The notes below the pieces were generated by a model, which was not told the origin of the DNA, ran no database searches, and saw only the letters and a program-made list of their open reading frames with translations. This document shows, piece after piece, positions 20,811 to 30,188 of a stretch of 64,000 nt of DNA. The translations under genes and the position numbers were made by a program. Every line of letters starts with the position of its first letter. Positions within the stretch are counted from its first letter, which is position 1. Origin of the DNA: an uncultured Gammaproteobacteria bacterium (GTDB taxonomy: Bacteria > Pseudomonadota > Gammaproteobacteria > Steroidobacterales > GCA-2729495); contig CAKZWQ010000005.1 in the NCBI GenBank assembly GCA_937921935.1, positions 1-64,000 on the forward strand, read 5' to 3'.

Positions 20811-21611
20811 GTGGATAGTTTGCAAGCCATCATTCTGGCGCTGGTTCAGGGGCTGACGGAATTCCTGCCCGTATCCAGCTCCGCGCACCTGATTCTCGTG
20901 CCGCGTCTGCTGGGCTGGCCTGATCAGGGCCTGGCCTTTGATGTGGCTGTGCATCTGGGCACGCTGATGGCGGTAGTTTTCTATTTTCGGCACGAGCTGA
21001 TCACCATTATTAGTGCGTGGACTCTCTCCCTTGCCCGCCGGGAGCATGATGCCCGGGCAGCACAGCTTGGCTGGACCTTGGTGGCCGCGACGCTGCCGTT
21101 GATTGCCGCCGGTTTCCTGCTGGAAGAACTTATCTCTACAAGCCTGCGTTCGCCCCTGGTGATCGCGGCTGCCACGGCTTTATTCGGTGTGCTGCTGTGG
21201 GTTGCTGATCGGCGGCCTGATCAGGTTGCCCGGCTCACCGCCGTCGGCTTTAAAGCGGGCCTGTTGATTGGCGTAGCCCAGGTATTCGCTCTGATACCCG
21301 GTACCTCGCGTTCCGGTGTCACCATGACGGCCGGGCTAGCCCTTGGTCTGGACCGCGAGACTGCTGCCCGGTTTTCTTTCCTGCTGTCGATTCCGGCGAT
21401 TGCCGGCGCCGCGGTCCTGGAGCTGGTTGAACTGGCCCAGAGCAGTGGGCCTGTCCCCTGGTCAGAGATTGCGCTGGGTCTGGTGGTGGCGGCTATCAGC
21501 GCGTGGCTGTGTATCCGGGTGTTCCTTGCCGCGATTGAGAAAATCGGCATGTTGCCCTTCGTGTTTTATCGCCTGGCCCTGGCCGTGGTGATCGTGCTGC
21601 TTTTTATCTGA
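20811..21611 (+). CDS. uppP: Undecaprenyl-diphosphatase (GTG start)
   Basis: LQAIILALVQGLTEFLPVSSSAHLIL, PGTSRSGVTMTAGL. Confidence 0.97.
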   Translation: MDSLQAIILALVQGLTEFLPVSSSAHLILVPRLLGWPDQGLAFDVAVHLGTLMAVVFYFRHELITIISAWTLSLARREHDARAAQLGWTLVAATLPLIAAGFLLEELISTSLRSPLVIAAATALFGVLLWVADRRPDQVARLTAVGFKAGLLIGVAQVFALIPGTSRSGVTMTAGLALGLDRETAARFSFLLSIPAIAGAAVLELVELAQSSGPVPWSEIALGLVVAAISAWLCIRVFLAAIEKIGMLPFVFYRLALAVVIVLLFI

Positions 21612-21662
21612 TTGTTTGAGGTCCTTAGCTGAGCCAAGCGCGTCGATGGCGTGGCTTGCAAC

Positions 21663-22880
21663 TTAGTCGCCCAGGGCGGCAATGGCGGCGCAACGGGCTT
21701 CCCGTAGCGCGTCACCCACGGCCGGGCCTGCCAGGTTTTTGTTTGGCAGGTGTTCAACCCGCACCGCCGCTGCCGCCGCACGGGCGCGCCGCAAGCGCTC
21801 TGCCTGGGGATAGGGCCGCTCCTCAAAGCCTGTCCGGCCCCGGGCATCTGCTTCGCAGGCCAGCAGAAACTCGGCAAACATCTCGGGGCGTCGCAAGGCG
21901 TCCACGCCCTCCAGAAGTTTCAGGGTCGTGGCGGGGCGCAGTTCCGCAGCCCGGTGGCACAGGGTGTGATAACAGGCGACATGCTCGGCCAGTTCGCGAT
22001 AGCGCCGGGGCACACCCAGGCGCTTGGAAACCAGCCGCACCAGTTCCAGACTGCGCCGCTCGTGATCAGGATGACTGGGCCAATGCGCCTGCGCCGTGGT
22101 GCCTTTGCCCAGATCGTGCATCAGCACGGCGAAGCGCACCTGGCGGCTGGTGCCCATGCGCGCAGCCTGCTGCAGGGCCAGCATCACGTGCACGCCGGTA
22201 TCTACCTCAGGGTGGTGTTTCGGGGGCTGGGGTACACCGTACAAGGCTTCGAGTTCCGGATAGAGCACTGCCAGGGCGCCGCAGTCGCGCAGTACCGCAA
22301 AGAATACTTCGGGATGCTCGCTGCCCAGGGCCCGGTCTGTTTCTTTCCAGACGCGCTCCGCTACCAGGGCTGAGGTTTCCCCGGCCGCTACCATGGCGCT
22401 GAGTAGTTCGCGCGTTTCATCCGCGATGCGAAAGTTGAATGGGCGAAAGCGGGCCGCAAAACGAGCCACGCGCAGGATGCGCACGGGATCTTCCCGGAAT
22501 GCATCGGAAACATGTCGCAGCACGCGGTCGGCAATGTCGCGCTGACCGCCGTAAGGGTCGATCAGCTGGCCATCCTCAGCTTCGGCAATCGCGTTAATGG
22601 TGAGATCCCGGCGCTGCAGATCCTCTTCCAGAGTCACCGTTGGGTCGGCGCAGACCTCGAAACCCAGGTAGCCCGGACCTGTCTTGCGCTCCGTGCGCGC
22701 CAGGGCGTATTCCTCGCCGGTATCCGGGTGCAGGAATACCGGAAAGCTGCGACCGACACGCCGATAGCCGGCCGCTTCCAGTTCGGCCGGGGTGGCGCCC
22801 ACCACGACCCAGTCCCGCTCGGCTGTCATTTCTCCGAGCAGACGGTCGCGAACGGCACCACCAACGAGATAAGTCTGCAT
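21663..22880 (-). CDS. cca: CCA-adding tRNA nucleotidyltransferase, multifunctional
   Basis: [29 protein letters not shown] region [11 protein letters not shown]. Confidence 0.97.
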   Translation of the reverse strand: MQTYLVGGAVRDRLLGEMTAERDWVVVGATPAELEAAGYRRVGRSFPVFLHPDTGEEYALARTERKTGPGYLGFEVCADPTVTLEEDLQRRDLTINAIAEAEDGQLIDPYGGQRDIADRVLRHVSDAFREDPVRILRVARFAARFRPFNFRIADETRELLSAMVAAGETSALVAERVWKETDRALGSEHPEVFFAVLRDCGALAVLYPELEALYGVPQPPKHHPEVDTGVHVMLALQQAARMGTSRQVRFAVLMHDLGKGTTAQAHWPSHPDHERRSLELVRLVSKRLGVPRRYRELAEHVACYHTLCHRAAELRPATTLKLLEGVDALRRPEMFAEFLLACEADARGRTGFEERPYPQAERLRRARAAAAAVRVEHLPNKNLAGPAVGDALREARCAAIAALGD

Positions 22881-22930
22881 GGCTTCATTCTAGTGAATCC
22901 CGCTTGGCCGCGAAGCGCCTTCCTGTAACC

Positions 22931-24064
22931 ATGGCCGGCATGCGTCGGCGTTTATGGCAACTGGCCCTGTTAGTTCTTGGCTGCTGGACTCTGTCCGGCT
23001 GCGGTCTGGGCTATTACTGGCAGGCTGCCCGGGGACACCTGGAGCTCATGGATCAGCGCGAACCGGTTGCGCAAGTGGTCGCTGATCCCGCTACACCAGC
23101 CAGTACCCGCGATCAGCTTGAATACGCGCAGGCGGCTCTGGCCTTTGCCCACAGCGAGCTGGGCTTGCCCGACAACGGCAGTTACCAGCAGTACGCCGCT
23201 ATCGACCGGGACGCGGTGGTCTGGAATGTAGTGGCGGCGCCGGCCTTTTCCCTGGAGCCGCGCGTGTGGTGTTTTCCCGTGGCGGGTTGCGTGAGCTACC
23301 GCGGCTATTTCAAACAGGCCGCGGCCGAGGATTTTGCCCGCGGATTGCGCGAGCGTGGTGACGACATCTATGTGGGCGGGGTGAGAGCCTATTCCACCCT
23401 GGGCCGCTTCGCTGATCCTCTGACCAGCCCCATGCTGACATTGGCGGACTATCGACTGGCCGGACTCCTGTTTCATGAGCTGGCCCATCAGCAGGTCTAT
23501 TTGCCGGGGGATACCGTCTTCAACGAGTCCTTTGCCAGTGCCGTGGAACAGGCCGGCATGCGGCGCTGGCTGACAGCCCGCGAGGAGACGGCCGCGCGCT
23601 GCGATTATGAGCGCTGGCTGAGCCGTCGGGACAAGGTGCGGCAAATTCTGGCGCGCAGCCGGGCCAGGCTGTCAGCCCTGTATCTGGACAGCGCTGAGCC
23701 TGCGGTGACCAGGCAAGCCAAGGCTGCGGCGCTGCAGTCTCTGCGGGATGACTATCAGGCCTTGCGTGACCAGTGGCCCGGGCCGCCCTATTTCGATGGC
23801 TGGTTCGGCGCCGGGCTGAATAACGCGAGCCTGGCGGCACTGGCGGCGTATGATCAGTGGGTGCCGTCATTTTTCGCTTTGCTCAAGCGCCATGACGGTG
23901 AGCTGCCGGCTTTCTATGCGGCTGTCCAGGTACTGGCTGATGCGGATGCCCAGGTGCGCGAGGCAGAGCTTGCCGCCCTGGCCCGGGATCAGATCAGTCA
24001 GCCGGCACCGCTGGATAATTGCGCGACGAAGCAGGCGGCAAGCCAAGACAAGCCGCCAGGTTGA
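22931..24064 (+). CDS. Predicted aminopeptidase (COG4324-like lipoprotein)
   Basis: Lipobox TLSGC; LFHELAHQQVYLPGDTVFNESFA. Confidence 0.88.
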   Translation: MAGMRRRLWQLALLVLGCWTLSGCGLGYYWQAARGHLELMDQREPVAQVVADPATPASTRDQLEYAQAALAFAHSELGLPDNGSYQQYAAIDRDAVVWNVVAAPAFSLEPRVWCFPVAGCVSYRGYFKQAAAEDFARGLRERGDDIYVGGVRAYSTLGRFADPLTSPMLTLADYRLAGLLFHELAHQQVYLPGDTVFNESFASAVEQAGMRRWLTAREETAARCDYERWLSRRDKVRQILARSRARLSALYLDSAEPAVTRQAKAAALQSLRDDYQALRDQWPGPPYFDGWFGAGLNNASLAALAAYDQWVPSFFALLKRHDGELPAFYAAVQVLADADAQVREAELAALARDQISQPAPLDNCATKQAASQDKPPG

Positions 24065-24965
24065 GCTCAAGGGAGCGCGGCCGAATACCGAGCTCCGCGC
24101 AGCCGTTGCTGCGGCAGATACTGGGTACGCTCAGGGACCGGTAGTTGTCCAGGGTGAAAAGCTTGCCCGGCAAGCGTTCCAGTATTCGCGCCTGCAGCCT
24201 TGCCAGGCTATCCGGCAGGCCAATGATCAGGCGTTTCTTTCCCGTGACCTCGCTGATCATCTGCACCAGTTCCCTCAGGCTGTAGGCTTCCGGCCCGCAA
24301 ATTTCGAAGGTTCGGCCATCGGTGGCCGGGTCATCCAGGGCTTTGGCCACCGCCAGGGCGACGTCATCCACATGCACCGGGGCAAAGCGAGCATCGGGAC
24401 AGGCCAGGGGCATGGCCAGGGGCATAAGGCCCAGCAAGTCGGCAAAGCGATTCAAAAACGAATCACCGGGGCCGAAGATCACCGACGGCTGCAGAATGGT
24501 CCAGCGGAGTTTTTCGGCGTCGGCAATATGCTGTTCAGCCACGCCCTTTGACCGCAGGTAATGGCTGGGGCCCTGTTTGGCATCAGCCTTTAGCCCGCTG
24601 ATCTGAACCAGTTTGTCTACCTTAGCTGCTTCGCAGGCAGTGACAAGTTTACGGGCCAGTTCCGCGTGAGCGTGCATGAAGCCCTGACCGTCAAACCCGC
24701 TTTCGTTGAGAATGCCCACGAGGTTCACGGCAGCATCGCAGCCGTTTAGCAGTTGCGCCAGGGTAGCCGGGTCATGCACGTCAGCGCTCAACAGGCGCGC
24801 ATCAGGCAGCACCTTGAGGTGCCGTGCCCGCTCTGGATGGCGCGTTGGCAGGCGCAGTTGATACCCGGCGGCAGCCAGATGGGCCGCCACCCGCGAACCG
24901 ACGAAGCCGGTCCCGCCCAGCACGCAAAGGGTGCGGGCGGACCGGTTTAGGGCTGCCTCAGGCAT
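23994..24965 (-). CDS. NDUFA9-like NAD(P)-binding / epimerase-family protein
   Basis: LCVLGGTGFVGSRVAAHLAAAGYQLRLPTRHPERA. Confidence 0.88.
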   Translation of the reverse strand: MPEAALNRSARTLCVLGGTGFVGSRVAAHLAAAGYQLRLPTRHPERARHLKVLPDARLLSADVHDPATLAQLLNGCDAAVNLVGILNESGFDGQGFMHAHAELARKLVTACEAAKVDKLVQISGLKADAKQGPSHYLRSKGVAEQHIADAEKLRWTILQPSVIFGPGDSFLNRFADLLGLMPLAMPLACPDARFAPVHVDDVALAVAKALDDPATDGRTFEICGPEAYSLRELVQMISEVTGKKRLIIGLPDSLARLQARILERLPGKLFTLDNYRSLSVPSICRSNGCAELGIRPRSLELNLAACLGLPPASSRNYPAVPAD

Positions 24966-24976
24966 GGCCCGTTTTG

Positions 24977-26350
24977 TCAGCGGACCTGCAGCAAGAGGTT
25001 TCTGCTGCCACGCCGGATACCCACGATCAGCACGTCCTGACCATCCGCGCGTGTCTTGAGCTCCTCGGTGGACCGCACGCGCACGCGATTGACTGTGACG
25101 ATCAGATCGCCTTCCTCAAGCCCGCGCATCGCCGCCGGGCTGCCCGGCTGCACGCCATCTATGCGCACGCCGCCATTGCCCAGTCCGGGGATTTCCTCGC
25201 TGAAATCGACGATTTCCGCCCCGGCCAGGGCCGGATGAATGTCTTCAGCAGAAATTTGCACGGTGGAGCTCAGCTCGGTGAGAGTCGCGGTGAAGCGTTT
25301 GCTATTGCCGTCGCGCAGTGCCTCGACCTTGACCTGATCGCCGCTGCGTCGCAGGCCGATGGTCGTGCGCAAATCGTTGGCACTGCCAATGGTCTCGCCA
25401 TCGACCTTGGTGATGACATCACCGGCCTGGATGCCGGCAGCTTCTGCAGCGGAGTCGACCGTAACTTCTTCCACCAGGGCGCCTTCCACATCTGCATCCA
25501 TGCCATAGGCTTCGGCCGTGTCGGCATTAAAATCACTGATGCGAACACCCAGCAGTCCACGCCGTACCTCACCGAATTCAATGAGCTGGGCCATGATGGA
25601 TTTGGCAATGTTGACTGGAATGGCGAAACCGATGCCGATGTTGCCGCCGCTATTACTGAAAATGGCGGAGTTCACGCCGATGAGTTCGCCACTCAGGTTA
25701 ACCAGTGCACCGCCCGAGTTGCCCGGGTTGATGGAAGCGTCGGTCTGAATGAAATCCTCGTAGCCGTCACGGCTGATGCCCTGCCTGCCCAGGGCACTGA
25801 CGATGCCCGATGTCACTGTGTGCTGCAGGCCGAAGGGATTACCAATGGCCAGCACGAAATCACCTACCTGAAGGCGTTCCGAATTGCCCAGGGCCATGGA
25901 CGTCAGATTCTTGGTTTCGGTAACCTGCAGGACCGCGATATCGGTGCCTGGATCCGAGCCGATGATGGTGGCCTCCAGGACCCGGTCATCGATCAGCGTA
26001 ACTTCGATCTTGTCTGCGTTCTCCACTACATGGTGATTGGTGATGATGTAGCCCTTCGCCGCATCAATGATGACGCCGGAGCCGGCACTGCGGACCGGGC
26101 GTTGCTGGCGTTGCTCAGGCACACCAAAAAAGCGGCGGAAGAAGGGATCCTGCATGAGCGGGTTGGGCTGCGCCTCGCGCGTACCCTGGGTCGCGATATT
26201 GACCACCGCGGGGGACACTTCGCTGACCAGCGGGGCCAGGCTGGGGACGTCCTGGTCGCCGACCTTCAGGGGTAAGGCCGCCCAACTGGCTGCTGCCAGC
26301 AGACCGGTGATGGCGAAAACGGCGCAGTGTGAGAAACGTAGCTTCGTCAT
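24977..26350 (-). CDS. DegP/DegQ-family periplasmic serine protease with two PDZ domains
   Basis: TNHHVV / GTDIAVL / GNSGGAL triad; two PDZ-like domains. Confidence 0.95.
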   Translation of the reverse strand: MTKLRFSHCAVFAITGLLAAASWAALPLKVGDQDVPSLAPLVSEVSPAVVNIATQGTREAQPNPLMQDPFFRRFFGVPEQRQQRPVRSAGSGVIIDAAKGYIITNHHVVENADKIEVTLIDDRVLEATIIGSDPGTDIAVLQVTETKNLTSMALGNSERLQVGDFVLAIGNPFGLQHTVTSGIVSALGRQGISRDGYEDFIQTDASINPGNSGGALVNLSGELIGVNSAIFSNSGGNIGIGFAIPVNIAKSIMAQLIEFGEVRRGLLGVRISDFNADTAEAYGMDADVEGALVEEVTVDSAAEAAGIQAGDVITKVDGETIGSANDLRTTIGLRRSGDQVKVEALRDGNSKRFTATLTELSSTVQISAEDIHPALAGAEIVDFSEEIPGLGNGGVRIDGVQPGSPAAMRGLEEGDLIVTVNRVRVRSTEELKTRADGQDVLIVGIRRGSRNLLLQVR

Positions 26351-26554
26351 TGTTAAAGGCTTCCCAAAAAATTGATTCGTTGAGGCCGAGAATCATAGCG
26401 GTTCAGCGGCAGTGCGGGGGTTCGGACCGTGGCCTGAAGATTCAGTTCCCGGTTAACGGCATTTCCTGATGCCGGCTGGTCCGGGCCTGGCCATGGCGCA
26501 CCGGACACGGGGATTAGCTGTGGAAAAACTGGGGTTAACCGGGGGGTAGCCTGA

Positions 26555-26570
26555 ACACAAGATGTAGTGG
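26555..26570. promoter_or_regulatory. Candidate distal NrdR-box-like site
   Basis: ACACAAGATGTAGTGG resembles NrdR consensus acaCwAtATaTwGtgt. Confidence 0.3.
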
Positions 26571-26691
26571 TCAGAGGAGGGGTCGACCGCAGGGCAGTCA
26601 GCCAAATATTTTTTGCTGACAATTGGCGAAAGTATTCATAAGCTTTTGTTTATAAAGAATTAATAGCTAAAGCGGCAGACCCGGGAAGTCC

Positions 26692-26720
26692 TTGACAGAA
26701 AATTCCCGGAAGCATAATCT
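26692..26720 (+). promoter_or_regulatory. Sigma-70 promoter for nrdJ
   Basis: TTGACA (26692-26697), N15 CATAAT (26713-26718) or N17 TAATCT (26715-26720). Confidence 0.55.
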
Positions 26721-26729
26721 AGCTGGCGT

Positions 26730-26749
26730 TGGCACAAGATCTTGTGCCA
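26730..26749. promoter_or_regulatory. 20-bp perfect palindrome, NrdR-box-like
   Basis: TGGCACAAGATCTTGTGCCA; core GCACAAGATCTTGTGC matches NrdR consensus. Confidence 0.65.
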
Positions 26750-26918
26750 GCCATTTTCAACAGACAGCCGTATCGGCCACGGGTCCCGAGGGGAACACTC
26801 GAGGTCGCAGGGAACGATTGTCTGCGGAAAAAGGGGCCGGACAGGGGTGAGTTCACTTACATAAATGGGCCGCCTTCGGGTTAGGCGGAACCTTCGAATC
26901 AGGGGAAAAATCGTCGCA

Positions 26919-29900
26919 ATGAAAAGTGCAGCGCAGATGGATCGGGTCAAAGTGTCAACCATCGGCTTCCAGGAAGCCTCCATGGATATCTGGGACAAGA
27001 AGTACCGCCTCAAGTCGAAGGTGGGTGAGGTCGTCGATGAAACCATGGACGACACCTATAAACGCGTGGCCCGTGCGCTTGCCGAAGTTGAGCCTGATGC
27101 CCAGCAGGATCAGTGGTACGAGTCTTTTCTCTGGGCCTTGCGCAGCGGCGCGGTGCCGGCCGGGCGAATTGTTTCGAATGCCGGGGCGCGGCATCACAAG
27201 CCCGCCACCTCGACGATCAACTGCACGGTGTCTGGCACGGTGCAGGATTCCATGCACGACATTCTCGATAAGGTGCATGAGGCAGGTTTGACCCTCAAGG
27301 CAGGGTGCGGAATCGGCTACGAGTTTTCCACGCTGCGGCCTAAAGGGGCTTATGTCAGCGGAGCAGGGGCCTATACCTCGGGTCCCCTGTCTTTCATGGA
27401 TATCTACGACAAGATGTGCTTCACCGTGTCTTCGGCCGGCGGTCGACGTGGCGCACAAATGGGCACTTTTGATGTGGGCCATCCGGACGTATTGGACTTC
27501 ATTCGTGCCAAGCGTGAAGACGGTCGCCTCCGGCAGTTCAATCTGTCCCTGCTGGTTACTGACGAATTTATCAATGCGGTCCGCGCCAACAGTGAATGGG
27601 CCCTGGCTTTTCCCATCGATAAGCGGGAACTGGACAGCGGCAATATCGATCTGACTGATCCTGACCAGGTCCTCTGGCGCGACTGGCCCATGGATGGCTA
27701 CGTCACCAACGAAGAGGGCAAGGTTGCCTGCCAGGTTTTCCGTCGCCTGCCGGCGCGCCGGCTGTGGGACATGATCATGGCCTCCACCTATGACTTCGCA
27801 GAGCCCGGCTTCGTGTTGGTGGACCGGGTCAACGAGATGAATAACAACTGGTTCGACGAAAACATTCGGGCCACCAATCCTTGTGTCACGGCTGATACCT
27901 GGGTGCAGACGGCCGACGGGCCGCGCCAGGTGTCGGCACTGCTGGGCAAGCCTTTTACTGCGGTGCTTGATGGTCAGGCATTCGAATCCGGCGCCGAGGG
28001 TTTCTTCCTGACGGGGACCAAGCAGGTCGTGCGGCTCGAAACAGCGGGGGGCTATGGTCTGCGTCTGACAGCCGATCACCGCATTCGCCGGGTTGCTCGC
28101 TTCGATGCTGATACCACCGAGACGGACTGGTGTGCGGCAGGCGATTTGCAGGCGGGCGATCGCATCATGTTGAACGATCATCGTACCCGTGCCGCCTGGC
28201 AGGGCGCCTTCGGCCAGGAGGAAGGCTACCTGCTCGGCCTGCTGCGGGCCGGCGGCGGCCACCTTGAGAATCAGGATGCCAGCATCGTGCTGGGCACCGC
28301 CGCCCTGGCAGCCAATGGCGCTGTGGCGCCGCTGGCGGAGGCCGCCCAGGTGTTGATGACGACTGCCCAGTCAGCTGCCCGGGTCCTGGTCAGCGATCCG
28401 GCGCACGTTGCCTGGGAACAGCCGGCCGAGCGCGGCGATCGGCATCTGAATGTCCCCGGTCTTGGGCGCGTTGCCCGAGCTTTGAATATGACAGGTGATC
28501 TTGATGAACTGACAGCGTCGATCGAAGGGACTTCCAGTCGTTTCTATCAGGGTTTCCTGAAAGCTGCCTTTGACCTGCGTGCCGAACTGGTTAGCGAGGG
28601 TGCGGCCGGTCCCGCGGTTCGTTATACCGACCTGAATGATGAGGCCTTGCCGGCCATGCAGCGCATGTTGCTGCGTCTGGGCATCGTGACTCGTCGCAGT
28701 GGTCAACGCACATCGGCCGTGACGGGAGGCTGTCTGTGGATCAGCGGTAGCAATCTCGCCGTCTTCGCGCAACAGATTGGTTTCACGGATCCGGTGCGCG
28801 CAGCGCGGCTTGCTGAAGCCCTGGCTCATCCGTCCGTGGCCCAGGCCCGGGAGCGCTTCGTGGCCCGGGTGAAGTCCGTGACGCCAGATGGTTCAGCAGA
28901 GGTTTATGACTGCCAGGTGCCGGGGGTTAATGCCTTTGACGCGAATGGCATCTGGGCCCATAACTGCGGTGAGCAGCCCCTGCCACCCTACGGTTCATGT
29001 CTGCTGGGCTCTATCAATCTGACCAAGTTTGTCACGGACCCCTTCGGCGACAAGGCTCGCTTTGATTGGGAAGAGTTCCGCAAGGTCGTCAAGATTTTCA
29101 CCCGGATGCTCGACAACGTGGTGGAAATTAACGGCCTGCCCCTGGAGGGGCAGCGCAAGGAGATTTTCCGCAAGCGGCGCCATGGTATGGGGTTCCTCGG
29201 TTTGGGCTCGACCCTGACCATGCTGCGCTTGCGCTATGGCGCCGACAACGCAGTGGAATTCACCGAGTCCGTGGCCCGGGAACTGGCCGTGGCGGGTTGG
29301 GAGAGTGCACTGGACCTGGCCCGTGAGAAAGGCCCGGCGCCCATCATGCTGGAAGAGTTCCGCGTGACCGGTGAAATGCTCCGCCGCCGGCCGGAAATGG
29401 CAGCCGATGGCTGGCAGATAGGCGACATGATTCCCGGGCGCGTCCTGCATACACGCTATAGCCGCTACATGCAGCGGCTGGCCGAGGTGGCGCCGGAACT
29501 GGTCAAGGAGCTGGAGCGCACGGGGGCCCGTTTCTCCCATCACAGTTCCATTGCGCCGACGGGGACAATTTCCCTGTCGCTGGCAAACAATGCCAGTAAC
29601 GGCATCGAGCCCAGCTTTGCGCACCATTATTTCCGGAACGTTATCCGCGAAGGCCGCAAGACCAAGGAAAAGGTCGATGTATTTTCCTTCGAGTTGCTGG
29701 CCTATCGCGAGCTGGTAAACGCCCGGGCACTGCCGGGGTCAGACAAGGCAGAAGAACAACTGCCTGAATATTTCGTCGCTGCTGATGACATCAGCCCGCG
29801 TGAGCACGTGGATATTCAGGCCGCGGCGCAAAAGTGGGTGGACTCATCCATTTCCAAGACCGCCAATGTGCCGACGGAATTTGAATACGAAGAATTCAAG

Positions 29901-30146
29901 GATATTTATCTCTACGCTCATGAGAAAGGTCTGAAGGGTTGCACCACTTTCCGCTTCAATCCGGAAGCGTTTCAGGGTGTCCTGGTAAAAGAAGAGGACT
30001 TGAAGAACACCAATTACACCTTTGTGCTGGAAGATGGCAGTGAAGTGCAGGTGCGCGGTGACGAAGAGATTGAATACGACGGTGAAACGCACACGGCGGC
30101 CAATTTGTTCGATGCGTTGAAAGAAGGTTATTACGGCAAATTCTGA
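26919..30146 (+). CDS. nrdJa: Adenosylcobalamin-dependent (class II) ribonucleotide reductase, catalytic part, intein-interrupted
   Basis: STINCTVSGTVQDSMHDIL, NP[intein]CGEQPLPPYGSCLLGSINL, SSIAPTGTISL. Confidence 0.93.
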   Translation: MKSAAQMDRVKVSTIGFQEASMDIWDKKYRLKSKVGEVVDETMDDTYKRVARALAEVEPDAQQDQWYESFLWALRSGAVPAGRIVSNAGARHHKPATSTINCTVSGTVQDSMHDILDKVHEAGLTLKAGCGIGYEFSTLRPKGAYVSGAGAYTSGPLSFMDIYDKMCFTVSSAGGRRGAQMGTFDVGHPDVLDFIRAKREDGRLRQFNLSLLVTDEFINAVRANSEWALAFPIDKRELDSGNIDLTDPDQVLWRDWPMDGYVTNEEGKVACQVFRRLPARRLWDMIMASTYDFAEPGFVLVDRVNEMNNNWFDENIRATNPCVTADTWVQTADGPRQVSALLGKPFTAVLDGQAFESGAEGFFLTGTKQVVRLETAGGYGLRLTADHRIRRVARFDADTTETDWCAAGDLQAGDRIMLNDHRTRAAWQGAFGQEEGYLLGLLRAGGGHLENQDASIVLGTAALAANGAVAPLAEAAQVLMTTAQSAARVLVSDPAHVAWEQPAERGDRHLNVPGLGRVARALNMTGDLDELTASIEGTSSRFYQGFLKAAFDLRAELVSEGAAGPAVRYTDLNDEALPAMQRMLLRLGIVTRRSGQRTSAVTGGCLWISGSNLAVFAQQIGFTDPVRAARLAEALAHPSVAQARERFVARVKSVTPDGSAEVYDCQVPGVNAFDANGIWAHNCGEQPLPPYGSCLLGSINLTKFVTDPFGDKARFDWEEFRKVVKIFTRMLDNVVEINGLPLEGQRKEIFRKRRHGMGFLGLGSTLTMLRLRYGADNAVEFTESVARELAVAGWESALDLAREKGPAPIMLEEFRVTGEMLRRRPEMAADGWQIGDMIPGRVLHTRYSRYMQRLAEVAPELVKELERTGARFSHHSSIAPTGTISLSLANNASNGIEPSFAHHYFRNVIREGRKTKEKVDVFSFELLAYRELVNARALPGSDKAEEQLPEYFVAADDISPREHVDIQAAAQKWVDSSISKTANVPTEFEYEEFKDIYLYAHEKGLKGCTTFRFNPEAFQGVLVKEEDLKNTNYTFVLEDGSEVQVRGDEEIEYDGETHTAANLFDALKEGYYGKF
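27882..28964 (+). other. Intein coding sequence (361 aa) within nrdJa
   Basis: Cys1 CVTADTW; block B LTADHRI; degenerate DOD GYLLGLLRAGGGHL and RFYQGFLKAAFD; C-terminal EVYDCQVPGVNAFDANGIWAHN|C; in frame. Confidence 0.95.
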
Positions 30147-30150
30147 TTCA

Positions 30151-30169
30151 CCGCCGCTGGTCGGCGGTA
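30151..30169 (+). repeat. Hairpin between nrdJa and nrdJb
   Basis: ACCGCC GCTGGTC GGCGGT. Confidence 0.45.
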
Positions 30170-30188
30170 TACAGGCAGGACAGGACTA

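Noticed and set aside
24824-26275. 483-aa plus-strand ORF opposite the DegP-family gene
   Set aside because: Shadow ORF; the minus strand has an intact protease triad and PDZ domains.
26726-26918. Cobalamin riboswitch upstream of B12-dependent nrdJ
   Set aside because: No GCCACTG B12 box or recognisable aptamer core by eye; left only as a structured-leader question.
26955-28262. 435-aa minus-strand ORF opposite nrdJa
   Set aside because: Shadow ORF of a highly conserved coding region.
29539-29580. Second intein at the SSIAPTGTIS site of RNR
   Set aside because: SSIAPTGTISLSLANNASNGIEPS is continuous, so that site is empty.
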